From the NCBI GenBank assembly GCA_035373625.1, contig DAOSNS010000020.1, positions 12,379-76,378 on the forward strand: 64,000 nucleotides of DNA, written 5' to 3'. Shown here piece after piece: positions 7,538-16,680 of this stretch (position 1 is its first letter; the number at the start of each line of letters is the position of its first letter). Source of the stretch: DSWT01 sp035373625. GTDB taxonomy: Bacteria > Chloroflexota > Anaerolineae > B4-G1 > SLSP01. Under the pieces are notes generated by a model, which ran no database searches, was not told the DNA's origin, and saw nothing but the letters and a program-made list of their open reading frames with translations. Made by a program: the position numbers and the translations under genes.

Positions 7538-9370
7538 ATGGACAAAAAAACAAAGCAAAAAGCAAGATTCTCCGCAGCCTACCTGGTTGTGGCGATTCTG
7601 TTAACCGTGCTTTTCCAGGAGTTGGTATTTCGTCCTCTGGTCATCCGTTGGACAGAAGTGCCGTATAGCCAGTTTCTCAAACAGTTGGAGGCCGGGGAGA
7701 TCGCCGAAGTCACGTTGACGACGGATCGCATCATGTACACCTGCTGCGGTGATACCGGGCAGCCGCCCCGTGTCAACAACGTTGTGCGCGTCGAAGACCC
7801 CGACTTGATCCAACGCCTGGTGGCCGCCGGCGTGACATTCTCCGCTCAAGCACCCACCAACGCCCTGTTGCCCACGCTCCTGGGATGGATCATCCCGATG
7901 TTGCCCCTGGCCGTGATCTGGTACTACGGTATGCGGCGGATGGGGCAGACCGGCATGGATGTGCTCTCCATCGGCAAGAGCAAAGCGCAGGAAATCACCG
8001 GCGAGAAAACCGGCATTAAGTTCGAGGATGTCGGCGGGGTGGAGGAAGTCGCCGTTGAGCTAAAAGAAATCATTGACTTCCTCAAGGACCCTGAACGCTT
8101 TACGCGCCTGGGCGCGAAGCTCCCCAAGGGCGTGCTGCTGGTCGGGCCGCCGGGCACGGGCAAGACCCTGTTGGCGAAGGCCACCGCCGGCGAAGCGGGT
8201 GTACCTTTCTTTTCCATCAGCGGCTCCGATTTTGTGGAGATGTTTGTGGGTGTCGGTGCGGCGCGCGTGCGCGATTTGTTTGAGCAGGCCAAACGCCGCG
8301 CGCCCTGCATTGTCTTTATTGATGAAATTGACGCCATCGGGCAATCGCGCACCACGGTGGGAGCGATCGGCACCAATGACGAGCGAGAGCAGACGCTCAA
8401 CCAGCTTTTGTCGGAGATGGACGGTTTCCAACCCAACCAGGGTGTCATCATCATGGCCGCGACGAACCGGCCGGAAATTCTCGACCGGGCGCTGCTCCGT
8501 CCGGGGCGCTTCGATCGTCAAATCCAGGTGGGCCTGCCGACCGAGGCCGGACGGCGGCAAATCCTCAGCATCCACACCAAAAATGTGCAACTGGCGCAGG
8601 ATGTGGACCTGGACCGCGTGGCGCAGATCACCGCCGGTTTCTCGGGCGCCGACCTGGCGAACATCGTCAACGAGGCAGCGTTGCTGGCGGTGCGCGCCGG
8701 GCGCGACGCCGTGACGATGAACGATTTCGATCTCGCCATCGAGCGTGTGGTCGCCGGTTTGCAGCGCAAAGTCACACTCAAGCCCGAACTCAAGCGCCGC
8801 GTGGCCTATCACGAGGCGGGACACGCGCTGGTGGCACAAGTGCAGCCGGATACCGATCCCGTGCACAAAGTCAGCATCATTCCCACGGCCAAAGGGGCGT
8901 TGGGCTACACGCTGCAAATGCCCGAAGAGGACATCTACTTGATGAGCAAGCGTGAACTGGAAGAACGTCTGGCGGTGATGCTCGGTGGACGCGCGGCGGA
9001 ACTGCTCGTCTTCAACGACACATCCACAGGCGCGGCGAACGACCTGGAGGTGGCTACCGCGTTGGCGCGGCGGATGGTGACGGAGTTTGGGATGACGGAA
9101 GCCCTGGGTCCGGTGCGCTATGCAATGGAAGCTGGCATGGGCTATCTGGGACGCACGGACATGCTGCGGCAAGACCTCAGCCCGGAAACGGCAACGTTGA
9201 TTGACAAAGAGACGCGGCGCATCATCGAAGAAGCCCAACAGCGTGCTGTGGAACTGTTGCGACAGCATATAGACGCCCTGCACGAGATCGCACGCATCTT
9301 GCAAGAGAAGGAAATCATCAGCGGCGATGAGATCAAACGCCTGGCCCAAAAACCGGCGGCGGCTGCCTGA
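7538..9370 (+). CDS. ftsH: ATP-dependent zinc metalloprotease FtsH
   Basis: FtsH is a membrane-anchored hexameric AAA+ protease that degrades misfolded membrane and short-lived cytosolic proteins. The 610-residue protein has a first membrane segment at about residues 13-31 and an extracytoplasmic domain. That domain contains an unusual adjacent Cys pair (YTCCGD, about 69-70). The second membrane segment is at about 110-130. Walker A (GPPGTGKT) lies near residue 203-210, Walker B is CIVFIDEIDAI, the arginine-finger region is RPGRFDRQI, and the zinc site is HEAGH near 424-428. The ATG follows AAGGGGAAAAT. FtsH usually lacks Cys in the periplasmic loop, so a disulfide there is possible. Confidence 0.96.
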   Translation: MDKKTKQKARFSAAYLVVAILLTVLFQELVFRPLVIRWTEVPYSQFLKQLEAGEIAEVTLTTDRIMYTCCGDTGQPPRVNNVVRVEDPDLIQRLVAAGVTFSAQAPTNALLPTLLGWIIPMLPLAVIWYYGMRRMGQTGMDVLSIGKSKAQEITGEKTGIKFEDVGGVEEVAVELKEIIDFLKDPERFTRLGAKLPKGVLLVGPPGTGKTLLAKATAGEAGVPFFSISGSDFVEMFVGVGAARVRDLFEQAKRRAPCIVFIDEIDAIGQSRTTVGAIGTNDEREQTLNQLLSEMDGFQPNQGVIIMAATNRPEILDRALLRPGRFDRQIQVGLPTEAGRRQILSIHTKNVQLAQDVDLDRVAQITAGFSGADLANIVNEAALLAVRAGRDAVTMNDFDLAIERVVAGLQRKVTLKPELKRRVAYHEAGHALVAQVQPDTDPVHKVSIIPTAKGALGYTLQMPEEDIYLMSKRELEERLAVMLGGRAAELLVFNDTSTGAANDLEVATALARRMVTEFGMTEALGPVRYAMEAGMGYLGRTDMLRQDLSPETATLIDKETRRIIEEAQQRAVELLRQHIDALHEIARILQEKEIISGDEIKRLAQKPAAAA

Positions 9371-9415
9371 GAGTCAGGTAAAGTTTGTCATAGTGGTAAG
9401 GTAACGCCTGACCTG

Positions 9416-9443
9416 TTGCAAAGCCCGATTTTGGCGGTAGAAT
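9416..9443 (+). promoter_or_regulatory. Sigma-70-type promoter ahead of rnc
   Basis: TTGCAA (9416-9421) and TAGAAT (9438-9443) are spaced by 16 bp. A short perfect hairpin, CGGGGTAC-GGC-GTACCCCG (9453-9471), falls within the first bases of the predicted transcript. The leader to the rnc start is about 105 nt. Confidence 0.5.
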
Positions 9444-9555
9444 AGAAAAAATCGGGGTACGGCGTACCCCGAAACGTTGTATCGTGTCAACATTCAAACG
9501 TCAAGAAAGATTCGCGTACAAGATTAGCGGTTATTTCTTTACTAAGGAATAGACC

Positions 9556-10260
9556 ATGGTTGAGGGTGAAAACCCCTTACTGGAAATCCAAAAGCGGCTG
9601 AATTATCATTTTACACAACTCGAACTGCTGGAACTTGCCCTGACGCATCCTTCGTATGCTCATGAGCATCCCGAAGTGGGGGGCGAGGAACATCACAACC
9701 AGCGTTTGGAATTCCTGGGCGATGCGGTCGTGAATTTCCTGGTCGCGGCCTGGCTCTATCGCACCTATCCCGATTTCCCCGAAGGCCCTTTAACACGTCT
9801 ACGTGCGACACTGGTTTGTACGACGACGCTGGCCTCGCTGGCGCAACGCCTGGGACTCGGCGAGGCGTTGCGTCTGGGCCGTGGGGAGCAGGAAAGCGGC
9901 GGGCAGACGCGGGTGGCGAACCTCTGTGACGCTATGGAAGCCCTCGTCGGGGCACTTTATCTTGACGGTGGTTTAGAAGCTGCCTGGCAAAGCCTGGAAC
10001 CGTGGTTTGTGCAGGAAATCCAGACGATCCTGCACGCCGGCGCCGACGTGGATGCCAAGTCGCGCTTTCAAGAATGGGCGCAGGCAAAACTGGGCATCAC
10101 GCCTGCCTACCGGATCGTCGCCGAGAGCGGCCCCGATCACGCGAAACTGTTTACCGCTCAGGTATTGCTACGCGGACAGGTGGCCGGTGAAGGTCAGGGT
10201 TCCAGCAAACGTCTGGCCGAGCAATCCGCCGCTCAAGCCGCCCTCAATGCTCTGTCTTGA
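9556..10260 (+). CDS. rnc: Ribonuclease III
   Basis: RNase III cleaves double-stranded RNA in rRNA processing and mRNA decay. The 234-residue protein has the signature NQRLEFLGDAVVN at residues 48-60, the second catalytic segment CDAMEALVGALYLDGG, and a C-terminal double-stranded RNA binding domain from about residue 163 (SRFQEWAQAKLG to AAQAALNAL). Length is typical. The start at ATG 9556 follows AAGGAATAGACC. The stop codon abuts a heptanucleotide repeat array that begins within two bases. Confidence 0.96.
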   Translation: MVEGENPLLEIQKRLNYHFTQLELLELALTHPSYAHEHPEVGGEEHHNQRLEFLGDAVVNFLVAAWLYRTYPDFPEGPLTRLRATLVCTTTLASLAQRLGLGEALRLGRGEQESGGQTRVANLCDAMEALVGALYLDGGLEAAWQSLEPWFVQEIQTILHAGADVDAKSRFQEWAQAKLGITPAYRIVAESGPDHAKLFTAQVLLRGQVAGEGQGSSKRLAEQSAAQAALNALS

Positions 10261-10261
10261 G

Positions 10262-10567
10262 TGCTGGAAACTGGATACTGGATGCTGGATGCTGGATANN
10301 NNNNNNNNNNNNNNNNNNNNNNNNNNNNNNNNNNNNNNNNNNNNNNNNNNNNNNNNNNNNNNNNNNNNNNNNNNNNNNNNNNNNNNNNNNNNNNNNNNCT
10401 GGATGCTGGATGCTGGATGCTGGATACTGGATGCTGGATACTGGATGCTGGATGCTGGATGCTGGATACTGGATGCTGGATACTGGATGCTGGATACTGG
10501 ATGCTGGATACTGGATACTGGATGCTGGAAACTGGATGCTGGATGCTGGAAACTGGATGTTGGAAAC
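10262..10567. repeat. Heptanucleotide tandem repeat array (CTGGATG/CTGGATA)
   Basis: Seven-base units CTGGATG, CTGGATA and CTGGAAA run head to tail for about 300 bp, interrupted by the 100-N gap at 10299-10398. The array starts immediately after the rnc stop. The 7-nt period means every frame is read through in turn, and the resulting W/M/L/D/A/G-rich translations are not proteins. Confidence 0.92.
10299..10398. other. Assembly gap of 100 N
   Basis: Exactly 100 N lie inside the heptanucleotide array, so array length is unresolved. Confidence 0.99.
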
Positions 10568-10626
10568 CAGATACCGAGAACCGGAGACCGGATATCGGGG
10601 AATGTTACCCATTACTCATTTCTCAT

Positions 10627-10666
10627 TCCCAATCCCTAATCCCCAATCCCTAATCCCTAATCCCTG
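10627..10666 (+). repeat. Second heptanucleotide repeat (AATCCCT) upstream of clpC
   Basis: Five to six units of AATCCCT/AATCCCC occupy the 40 bases before the clpC ribosome site (GAGGAAAA) and ATG at 10678. The unit differs in sequence from the CTGGATG array next to it but has the same 7-nt period. Confidence 0.85.
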
Positions 10667-10677
10667 AGGAAAACCCT

Positions 10678-13170
10678 ATGATGCGTTTCGATCGTTTTAC
10701 TGAGCGTGCTCAAGAAGCCGCACAACGGGCCGTCGAGCTGATGACGCGCTACGGTCACAGTCAGGTGGATGTCGAACACCTGCTCCTGGCGTTGATCCAA
10801 CAACAGCAGGGGACCGTCCCGGCGCTGTTGCTGGAAATGGGGGCCAACCCCAATCAACTCGCCGATGCGCTGGACATGCTGCTGCGGCAGAATTCACGCC
10901 CCGGCATCTACGGTGCCGGCGGCGGGCAGCAGATTTTTATCACGCCGCGCGTCAAGCGCGTGCTTGACCTCAGCCAGGAAGAGGTCACCAACCTCAAGGA
11001 TGAGTACATCTCCACCGAACACTTGTTTCTGGCGATCACGTTGGAACGCAACACGGCGGTTGCGCGGCTCCTGGCGGATAACAATATCACCCATGATCGG
11101 ACGCTGGAAGTGGTGAAGAAAATGCGCGGCGGTCAGCGGCTCACCAACCCGCAGGCCGAGTCCCAGTTCCGCGTCTTGACGCGCTTCAGCCGTGACCTCA
11201 CCCAGGCGGCGCGCGAACAGAAACTCGATCCCGTCATCGGGCGGGAGAGCGAAATCCAGCGCGTCATCCAAATCCTCGTGCGGCGCACCAAGAACAACCC
11301 CGTGCTCATCGGCGAACCGGGCGTGGGCAAGACGGCCATCGTCGAAGGGCTGGCGCAGAAAATCGCCAACGACGACGTTCCTGAAATCCTCAAAGGCAAG
11401 CGGCTGCTGCTGCTCGACCTGGGCGCATTGGTCGCCGGGACGCGCTTCCGCGGCGAGTTCGAGGAGCGGCTCAAAGCCATCCTCGAAGAAGTGCAGAAGG
11501 CCCAAGGCGAGATCGTCCTGTTTATTGATGAGCTGCACACCGTCGTCGGCGCAGGGAACGCCCAGGGGGCGCTGGACGCCTCCAACATGATCAAGCCGGC
11601 GCTGGCGCGTGGCGAATTGCAGTGCATCGGCGCGACGACGCTGGATGAATACCGGCAATACATCGAAAAAGACGGCGCATTGGAACGCCGCTTCGCGCCG
11701 GTTTTCGTGGATGAACCTTCGGTGGAAGACACAATCGCCATGCTGTACGGCTTGCGCGACCGTTACGAGGCGCATCACAAAGTACGCATCTCCGACGAGG
11801 CCGTGGTCGCTGCGGCGCGGCTGGCCCACCGTTACGTCACCGACCGGCATCTTCCCGACAAAGCCATTGACATCCTGGATGAGGCCGCCGCGCGCCTGCG
11901 CGTGGCCCTCTACACCCTGCCGCCGGACCTCAAACAAATGGAAGCGGAAATCAATCGCCTGCGCGTTGAAGAAGAGGCCGCCGGCAACATGCGTGACTAC
12001 GAGCGCGCCGCCGAGCTAAAGGTCCAACGTCTGCGTGAGGAGCAAAAGTTCACCGAGCAGCGCGAAGAATGGCTCAGCCGCCATCAACTGGATGAGCTTG
12101 TCGAGGCGCAGGACATTGCGGCGGTCGTTTCGGCGTGGACCGGCATCCCCGTCTACCAGGTTCTGGAGAAGGAAGCCGACAAACTGTTACGTATGGAAGA
12201 AGCCCTCCAACAGCGCATCATCGGACAGGATGAAGCCATCAGCGCGATTGCCGACGCCATCCGCCGGGCACGCGCCGGACTGAAAGACCCGCGCCGGCCC
12301 ATCGGCAGTTTCCTCTTCCTGGGGCCTTCGGGCGTGGGCAAAACGGAGACAGCCAAAGCCCTGGCGGCATTCCTCTTCGATGATGAAGATGCGCTGCTGC
12401 GGATTGATATGAGCGAATACCGCGAGAGCCATACCGTCTCGCGGCTCTTCGGTGCGCCGCCGGGCTACGTGGGCTATGACCAGGGCGGACAGTTGACCGA
12501 GTCGGTACGTCGGCGTCCTTACCAGGTGGTGCTTTTCGACGAAATCGAAAAGGCGCACCCGGACGTGTGGAACGCGCTGTTGCAGATCCTCGACGAAGGC
12601 CGACAAACCGATGGACAGGGGCGCGTGGTGGATTTCCGCAACACGGTCGTCATCATGACCTCGAATATCGGGACAAGCTACGGAAAGCGTGGCGGCGCAT
12701 TAGGATTTGCGCGCAGCGACGATCAACAGGAAGAAGAAGCGCGCCGTCGCACGCTCGCGGCTCTCAAGGAAACCTTCCGCCCGGAGTTTATCAATCGCGT
12801 GGATGAGATCATCGTCTTTGCCAACCTCACGTTGGACGATGTGAGCCGCATTGTGGATTTGCAAATGCAGGAAGTCCAGAAGCAACTCGCCGATTACAAC
12901 CTGCACGTGACCCTGACGCCGGCGGCCAAGCGTTGGTTGGCCGAACATGGTTTCGACCCCCAGTTTGGGGCGCGACCCCTGCGGCGGGTGATCCAACGGC
13001 ATGTCGAAAGTCCGCTGAGCGTGCAAATCCTGCGGGGTAATTTCGGCGCCGGCGCGCACATTCTGGTAGATGTGGGCGCCGAGGGATTGGAATTTTGCGA
13101 AGAAGCCTCGGCCCTCTTCCCGGCAATGGCATCTTCACCGGAACCCCAAGAGGTCGAGGCCGATTCTTGA
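10678..13170 (+). CDS. clpC: Clp protease ATP-binding subunit ClpC
   Basis: ClpC is a two-ring AAA+ unfoldase that feeds substrates to ClpP. The 830-residue protein has a double Clp N-domain (residues 1-150, including DEYISTEHLFLAI), a first AAA module with Walker A GEPGVGKT at 212-219, a short UVR-type middle region (MRDYERAAELKVQRLREEQ) rather than the long ClpB coiled coil, and a second AAA module with GPSGVGKT near 549-556. The C-terminal D2-small domain (FGARPLRRVIQRHVE) is intact. The short middle domain is why I call it ClpC, not ClpB. No McsA/McsB or ClpP lies nearby. Confidence 0.92.
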   Translation: MMRFDRFTERAQEAAQRAVELMTRYGHSQVDVEHLLLALIQQQQGTVPALLLEMGANPNQLADALDMLLRQNSRPGIYGAGGGQQIFITPRVKRVLDLSQEEVTNLKDEYISTEHLFLAITLERNTAVARLLADNNITHDRTLEVVKKMRGGQRLTNPQAESQFRVLTRFSRDLTQAAREQKLDPVIGRESEIQRVIQILVRRTKNNPVLIGEPGVGKTAIVEGLAQKIANDDVPEILKGKRLLLLDLGALVAGTRFRGEFEERLKAILEEVQKAQGEIVLFIDELHTVVGAGNAQGALDASNMIKPALARGELQCIGATTLDEYRQYIEKDGALERRFAPVFVDEPSVEDTIAMLYGLRDRYEAHHKVRISDEAVVAAARLAHRYVTDRHLPDKAIDILDEAAARLRVALYTLPPDLKQMEAEINRLRVEEEAAGNMRDYERAAELKVQRLREEQKFTEQREEWLSRHQLDELVEAQDIAAVVSAWTGIPVYQVLEKEADKLLRMEEALQQRIIGQDEAISAIADAIRRARAGLKDPRRPIGSFLFLGPSGVGKTETAKALAAFLFDDEDALLRIDMSEYRESHTVSRLFGAPPGYVGYDQGGQLTESVRRRPYQVVLFDEIEKAHPDVWNALLQILDEGRQTDGQGRVVDFRNTVVIMTSNIGTSYGKRGGALGFARSDDQQEEEARRRTLAALKETFRPEFINRVDEIIVFANLTLDDVSRIVDLQMQEVQKQLADYNLHVTLTPAAKRWLAEHGFDPQFGARPLRRVIQRHVESPLSVQILRGNFGAGAHILVDVGAEGLEFCEEASALFPAMASSPEPQEVEADS

Positions 13171-13299
13171 TTTCCAGAAAATAAAATATAATAGGGATGT
13201 AAGGAGGTGATGCTCTGGGATAATACAAAGACATCGGTAGGCTCCACTGTTGTACATTATTATACTTAACTTACTTTGCAAAAAACAGGAGGATTACGA

Positions 13300-14301
13300 A
13301 TGCGTAAAACCGTTGTGACTCTATTTTCTGTGCTTTTGGTTGCCAGCATGCTGCTGAGTGCCTGCGGCGGCGGCGGCGGTAAAACTTTCAAGATCGGCTT
13401 GGTCACCGATGTGGGACGGGTCAACGACCGCAGCTTCAACCAGTCGGCGTGGGAAGGCGCGCAACAGGCCGCTAAGGAACTCAACGCCGAGGCGAAGTAC
13501 ATCGAGACGACCGACGCCAAGGACTACGAAAACAACATCAAGCAGTTTGTAGACGAAGGCTACGATGTCATCATCACCGTCGGTTTTGCCCTGGGCGACG
13601 CCACCATCAAGATGGCCAAGGCGAATCCGAAGATCAAGTTCATCGGCGTGGACCAGTTCCAGGCCGAGACACTCCCGAACCTCGCCGGGTTGGTCTTCCA
13701 CGAGGATCAATCGGGCTATCTGGCCGGTGTGTTGGCGGCGTATCTGACCAAGAGCGGCACCATCGCGGCCGTGCTGGGGACCGATCTCGTCCCGCCGGTG
13801 GTGGCCTTCAAGGAAGGTTATGAGGCCGGTGCAAAGTCAGTGCGCCCTGACATCAAGATCATCTCCACCTATCACCCCGGCGAAATCAGCCAGGCGTTCG
13901 TTGACCCCGAATGGGGTGCGGCAACCGCGAAGCAGGCGATTGACCAGGGTGCAGATGTGATCTTCGGCGCGGGTGGCATGACGGGCAACGGTGCTCTGGA
14001 AGAGGCGGCGACCCATTCCGGCGTTTACTGCATCGGCGTAGACACCGATCAGTGGGAGACGGTCCCCGGGGCACACCCCTGCCTGGTCTCCAGCGCGATG
14101 AAGCTCATCACCCCCGGTGTGGTGGAGCTGGTCAAGCTGGCGAAAGAGGGCAAGTTCCCGGGCGGCAATTACTACGGTGGCGCCGGCCTGGCCCCCTTCC
14201 ATGACTTTGACAGCCAGATTCCGGCCAATGTCAAGGATGCCCTGAAGAAGATTGACGAGGGGCTGAAGAACGGTTCCATCAAGACCGGTTACGGTCAGTA
14301 A
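13300..14301 (+). CDS. BMP-family substrate-binding lipoprotein (nucleoside-type ABC importer)
   Basis: The ATG at 13300 is preceded by AGGAGG at a good distance; the frame stays open a little further upstream but lacks a ribosome site there. The 333-residue product has a lipoprotein signal peptide ending LLSAC, a poly-Gly linker, then the BMP (basic membrane protein/PnrA) fold starting KIGLVTDVGRVNDRSFNQSA. DVGRVNDRSFN is the characteristic purine-nucleoside-binding lip of this family. It supplies ligand to the permeases and ATPase encoded downstream. A hairpin with a T tail follows the stop and probably reduces read-through, so the binding protein would be made in excess. Confidence 0.92.
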   Translation: MRKTVVTLFSVLLVASMLLSACGGGGGKTFKIGLVTDVGRVNDRSFNQSAWEGAQQAAKELNAEAKYIETTDAKDYENNIKQFVDEGYDVIITVGFALGDATIKMAKANPKIKFIGVDQFQAETLPNLAGLVFHEDQSGYLAGVLAAYLTKSGTIAAVLGTDLVPPVVAFKEGYEAGAKSVRPDIKIISTYHPGEISQAFVDPEWGAATAKQAIDQGADVIFGAGGMTGNGALEEAATHSGVYCIGVDTDQWETVPGAHPCLVSSAMKLITPGVVELVKLAKEGKFPGGNYYGGAGLAPFHDFDSQIPANVKDALKKIDEGLKNGSIKTGYGQ

Positions 14302-14316
14302 ACACCCTTAGGTTCT

Positions 14317-14348
14317 GGGGGAAGGTGTACCAGCACCTTCCCCTTTTC
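14317..14348 (+). terminator. Hairpin terminator or attenuator after the BMP gene
   Basis: GGGGGAAGGTG (14317-14327) pairs with CACCTTCCCC (14334-14343) around a six-base loop and is followed by TTTTCT. It lies between the binding-protein gene and the rest of the operon. Confidence 0.7.
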
Positions 14349-14356
14349 TGCATTAT

Positions 14357-15466
14357 ATGGGGGAAAATCTGACCGCGTTAATTGCCGTTGCCGCCGCCTT
14401 TGATTTCGGCGGCAAGGTGCTCAATGTCCAACGTTATGGTTCGGGCAACGTCAATGACACTTTTCTGGTGACCCTTGACGGCGGTTCCTCCAACAAAGCC
14501 ATTCTCCAGCGGGTCAACCGGCAAGTTTTCCGCCGTCCAGAATTGATTATCCTGAATATGCGCGCTTTAATGGATCATCTGCGCGCCACCGCAGCCCGGC
14601 AAACCATAACGGCAGGCCGCAGATGGGAAACACCCGACATTGTTCCCACGCGAGACGGCGCAGATTATTTTGTGGATGGTGCGGGGGGCTTCTGGCGTGC
14701 TACTACCTTTATCGCCGGAGCGCAGACATACAACACCGTGCAAAGTTGCCATCATGCCGAGGAAGTCGGGTACGCACTCGGTCAGTTTCACAGCCTGATC
14801 AGTGATCTGCCGGTAGAGAAACTGCACGACACGCTGGAAGGCTTTCACATCACCCCGCGCTACCTGGCTCACTATGACGAGGTGCTTGCCGGAAACGGTT
14901 ACAAACCGTCACCTGAGGTCCATTACGCTCTGAATTTTGTCGCACAGCGCCGGCGATGGGCCGCAGTCCTGGAAGATGCCGTTGCGCGTGGAGAATTGAC
15001 TCCCCACCCGATCCACGGTGATCCCAAAGTGGATAATGTGATGATTGACGATGACACCGGACAGGCCGTCAGCCTCATAGACCTGGATACGCTGAAGCCC
15101 GGGCTGGTGCATTACGATATCGGTGACTGTTTGCGTTCGTGTTGCAACCCCCTGGGGGAAGAAACCGACGCCTTTGATGAGGTCAAATTCGAGACCGATC
15201 TATGTGCGGCAATTCTTAAAGGTTATCTTTCCCAGGCACGACACTTCTTAAACGGCAAGGACTATGAGCATATCTACAATGCCGTGCGGTTGATTGCCTT
15301 TGAGCTGGGATTGCGCTTTTTTACTGATTATCTGGAAGGCAACGTCTACTTCAAAACCAAAGATACAGAACACAACCTGCGTCGTGCGCTCGTGCAATTC
15401 CGCCTGATGGAAAGCATCGAAGCCCAGGCCGACGCCATTCAAGCTATTATTCATGATCAGCAATAG
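14357..15466 (+). CDS. Aminoglycoside-phosphotransferase-fold kinase (NahK-like)
   Basis: This 369-residue protein has the APH/choline kinase fold: the nucleotide loop YGSGNVNDTFLV (about 27-38), the lysine strand KAILQRVNR, the catalytic loop HGDPKVDNVMID (about 221-232) and the metal Asp in SLIDLDTL (about 240). The long C-terminal helical region fits N-acetylhexosamine 1-kinase-like and related small-molecule kinases. It sits inside a BMP-type importer operon, so the likely substrate is the imported compound, perhaps a nucleoside or an amino sugar; I cannot tell which. Its ATG has no good ribosome site and lies just after the attenuator hairpin, so expression may be low. Confidence 0.75.
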   Translation: MGENLTALIAVAAAFDFGGKVLNVQRYGSGNVNDTFLVTLDGGSSNKAILQRVNRQVFRRPELIILNMRALMDHLRATAARQTITAGRRWETPDIVPTRDGADYFVDGAGGFWRATTFIAGAQTYNTVQSCHHAEEVGYALGQFHSLISDLPVEKLHDTLEGFHITPRYLAHYDEVLAGNGYKPSPEVHYALNFVAQRRRWAAVLEDAVARGELTPHPIHGDPKVDNVMIDDDTGQAVSLIDLDTLKPGLVHYDIGDCLRSCCNPLGEETDAFDEVKFETDLCAAILKGYLSQARHFLNGKDYEHIYNAVRLIAFELGLRFFTDYLEGNVYFKTKDTEHNLRRALVQFRLMESIEAQADAIQAIIHDQQ

Positions 15467-15511
15467 TCATCAGTCGTCAACTGACCACTGACAACTCCAT
15501 GGAGGTGTAAC

Positions 15512-16672
15512 TTGGAACAGTCAAAGGGCATAAAACCGACTTCAATTCTCACACCGGCACTGCGAGCCATACGCATGCCGTTGCTGGCCATCGTTACCGC
15601 CTTGCTGGCCGGCGCCCTGGTGATGCTCTCATCGGGGGATAATCCCCTGGTAGCTTACTGGGGCTTGTTGCGCGGTGCGGTAGGCAGTTTCCCGGCGCTT
15701 TCACAGACGATCCGCAAGGCAACACCGTTCATTTTAACGGGGCTTTCGGTAGCTTTCGCGTTCAAAGCCGGCCTGTTCAACATCGGTGCTTCCGGACAGT
15801 TCCTGATGGGAACGATCTTTTCGGTCGCGGTGGGCGTGAACTTTGCGGGGTTGCCGGCATTCATTCACATGCCGCTGGCCGTTCTGGCAGGAATTCTAGG
15901 AGGGGCCTTGTGGGGCGCGATCGCCGGCTGGCTGAAGGTCTGGAAGGGGGCGCACGAAGTCATCACCACGATTATGCTCAACTACATCGCCTCGCTATTT
16001 GCCGGCTGGACGGTATACGCCGGCGGTACCGCCGGACAGAAACCCGGCCCGCTCTCCGATCCCGAAGCTGCCGCGCGCGCGATTTCCGAGACCCGCGATG
16101 TATTGGAAAGTGCGCGCATCCCGCAGTTGCTTCCCCAAATCTTCGATCGCGTGCACTGGGGTATCATTCTGGCGTTATTGATGGCGCTGTTGATCTGGTG
16201 GCTGTTGTGGAAAACGACCCTGGGCTTTGAGATCCGCACGGTCGGTCAAAATTTGCACGCGGCGCGCTATGCCGGCATCCGCGTGGGGCGCACGATGGTG
16301 CTCTCGATGGCAATTGCCGGTGGGCTTGCAGGTCTGGCCGGTGCCGTGGAGACCCTGGGACTCAACTACAAGTTTGCGCCTGAGTTCACCGGCGGCGTGG
16401 GTTTCGAGGGCATCACCATTGCCCTGCTGGGACAAACGCACCCCCTGGGGGTGGTGCTGGCCTCATTTTTGATGGGTGGCCTGTATGGCGGCGCGGCGAA
16501 GATGCAATTCGATTCCGGCGTGGATAAGCAGATCATCCTGGTCGTTCAGGCGTTGGTGCTGGCGTTTGTGGCCGCTCCGGAGATCATCCGTTTCATCTAT
16601 CGGCTGCATAAACCCACGCGCGAAGAATTGCTGCAAGAGGCTACAACTGCGGCAAGCTGGAGTGAAGAATAG
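15512..16672 (+). CDS. ABC transporter permease (nucleoside-type, first subunit)
   Basis: The start is TTG at 15512, six bases after a clear GGAGG; no ATG fits as well. The 386-residue protein is strongly hydrophobic with about ten membrane segments. It has the BPD_transp_2 signature regions FKAGLFNIGASGQFLMG and LGFEIRTVGQNLHAARYAGI, which identify the larger permease of BMP/Nup systems. It pairs with the next gene, whose start lies 9 bp after this stop. Confidence 0.9.
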   Translation: MEQSKGIKPTSILTPALRAIRMPLLAIVTALLAGALVMLSSGDNPLVAYWGLLRGAVGSFPALSQTIRKATPFILTGLSVAFAFKAGLFNIGASGQFLMGTIFSVAVGVNFAGLPAFIHMPLAVLAGILGGALWGAIAGWLKVWKGAHEVITTIMLNYIASLFAGWTVYAGGTAGQKPGPLSDPEAAARAISETRDVLESARIPQLLPQIFDRVHWGIILALLMALLIWWLLWKTTLGFEIRTVGQNLHAARYAGIRVGRTMVLSMAIAGGLAGLAGAVETLGLNYKFAPEFTGGVGFEGITIALLGQTHPLGVVLASFLMGGLYGGAAKMQFDSGVDKQIILVVQALVLAFVAAPEIIRFIYRLHKPTREELLQEATTAASWSEE

Positions 16673-16680
16673 GAGGGGGT

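Noticed and set aside
8060..9349. Long minus-strand open frame opposite ftsH
   Set aside because: An antisense shadow of a conserved high-GC gene, His/Arg/Gln-rich and without family motifs.
10257..10667. Open frames with W/M/L/D/A/G repeats across the heptanucleotide array
   Set aside because: They arise from a 7-nt tandem repeat in all frames on both strands, span an N gap and have no ribosome site.
13171..13299. Purine riboswitch ahead of the nucleoside-binding lipoprotein
   Set aside because: I could not find the conserved purine-aptamer loops or a matching expression-platform hairpin in the 130-bp leader.
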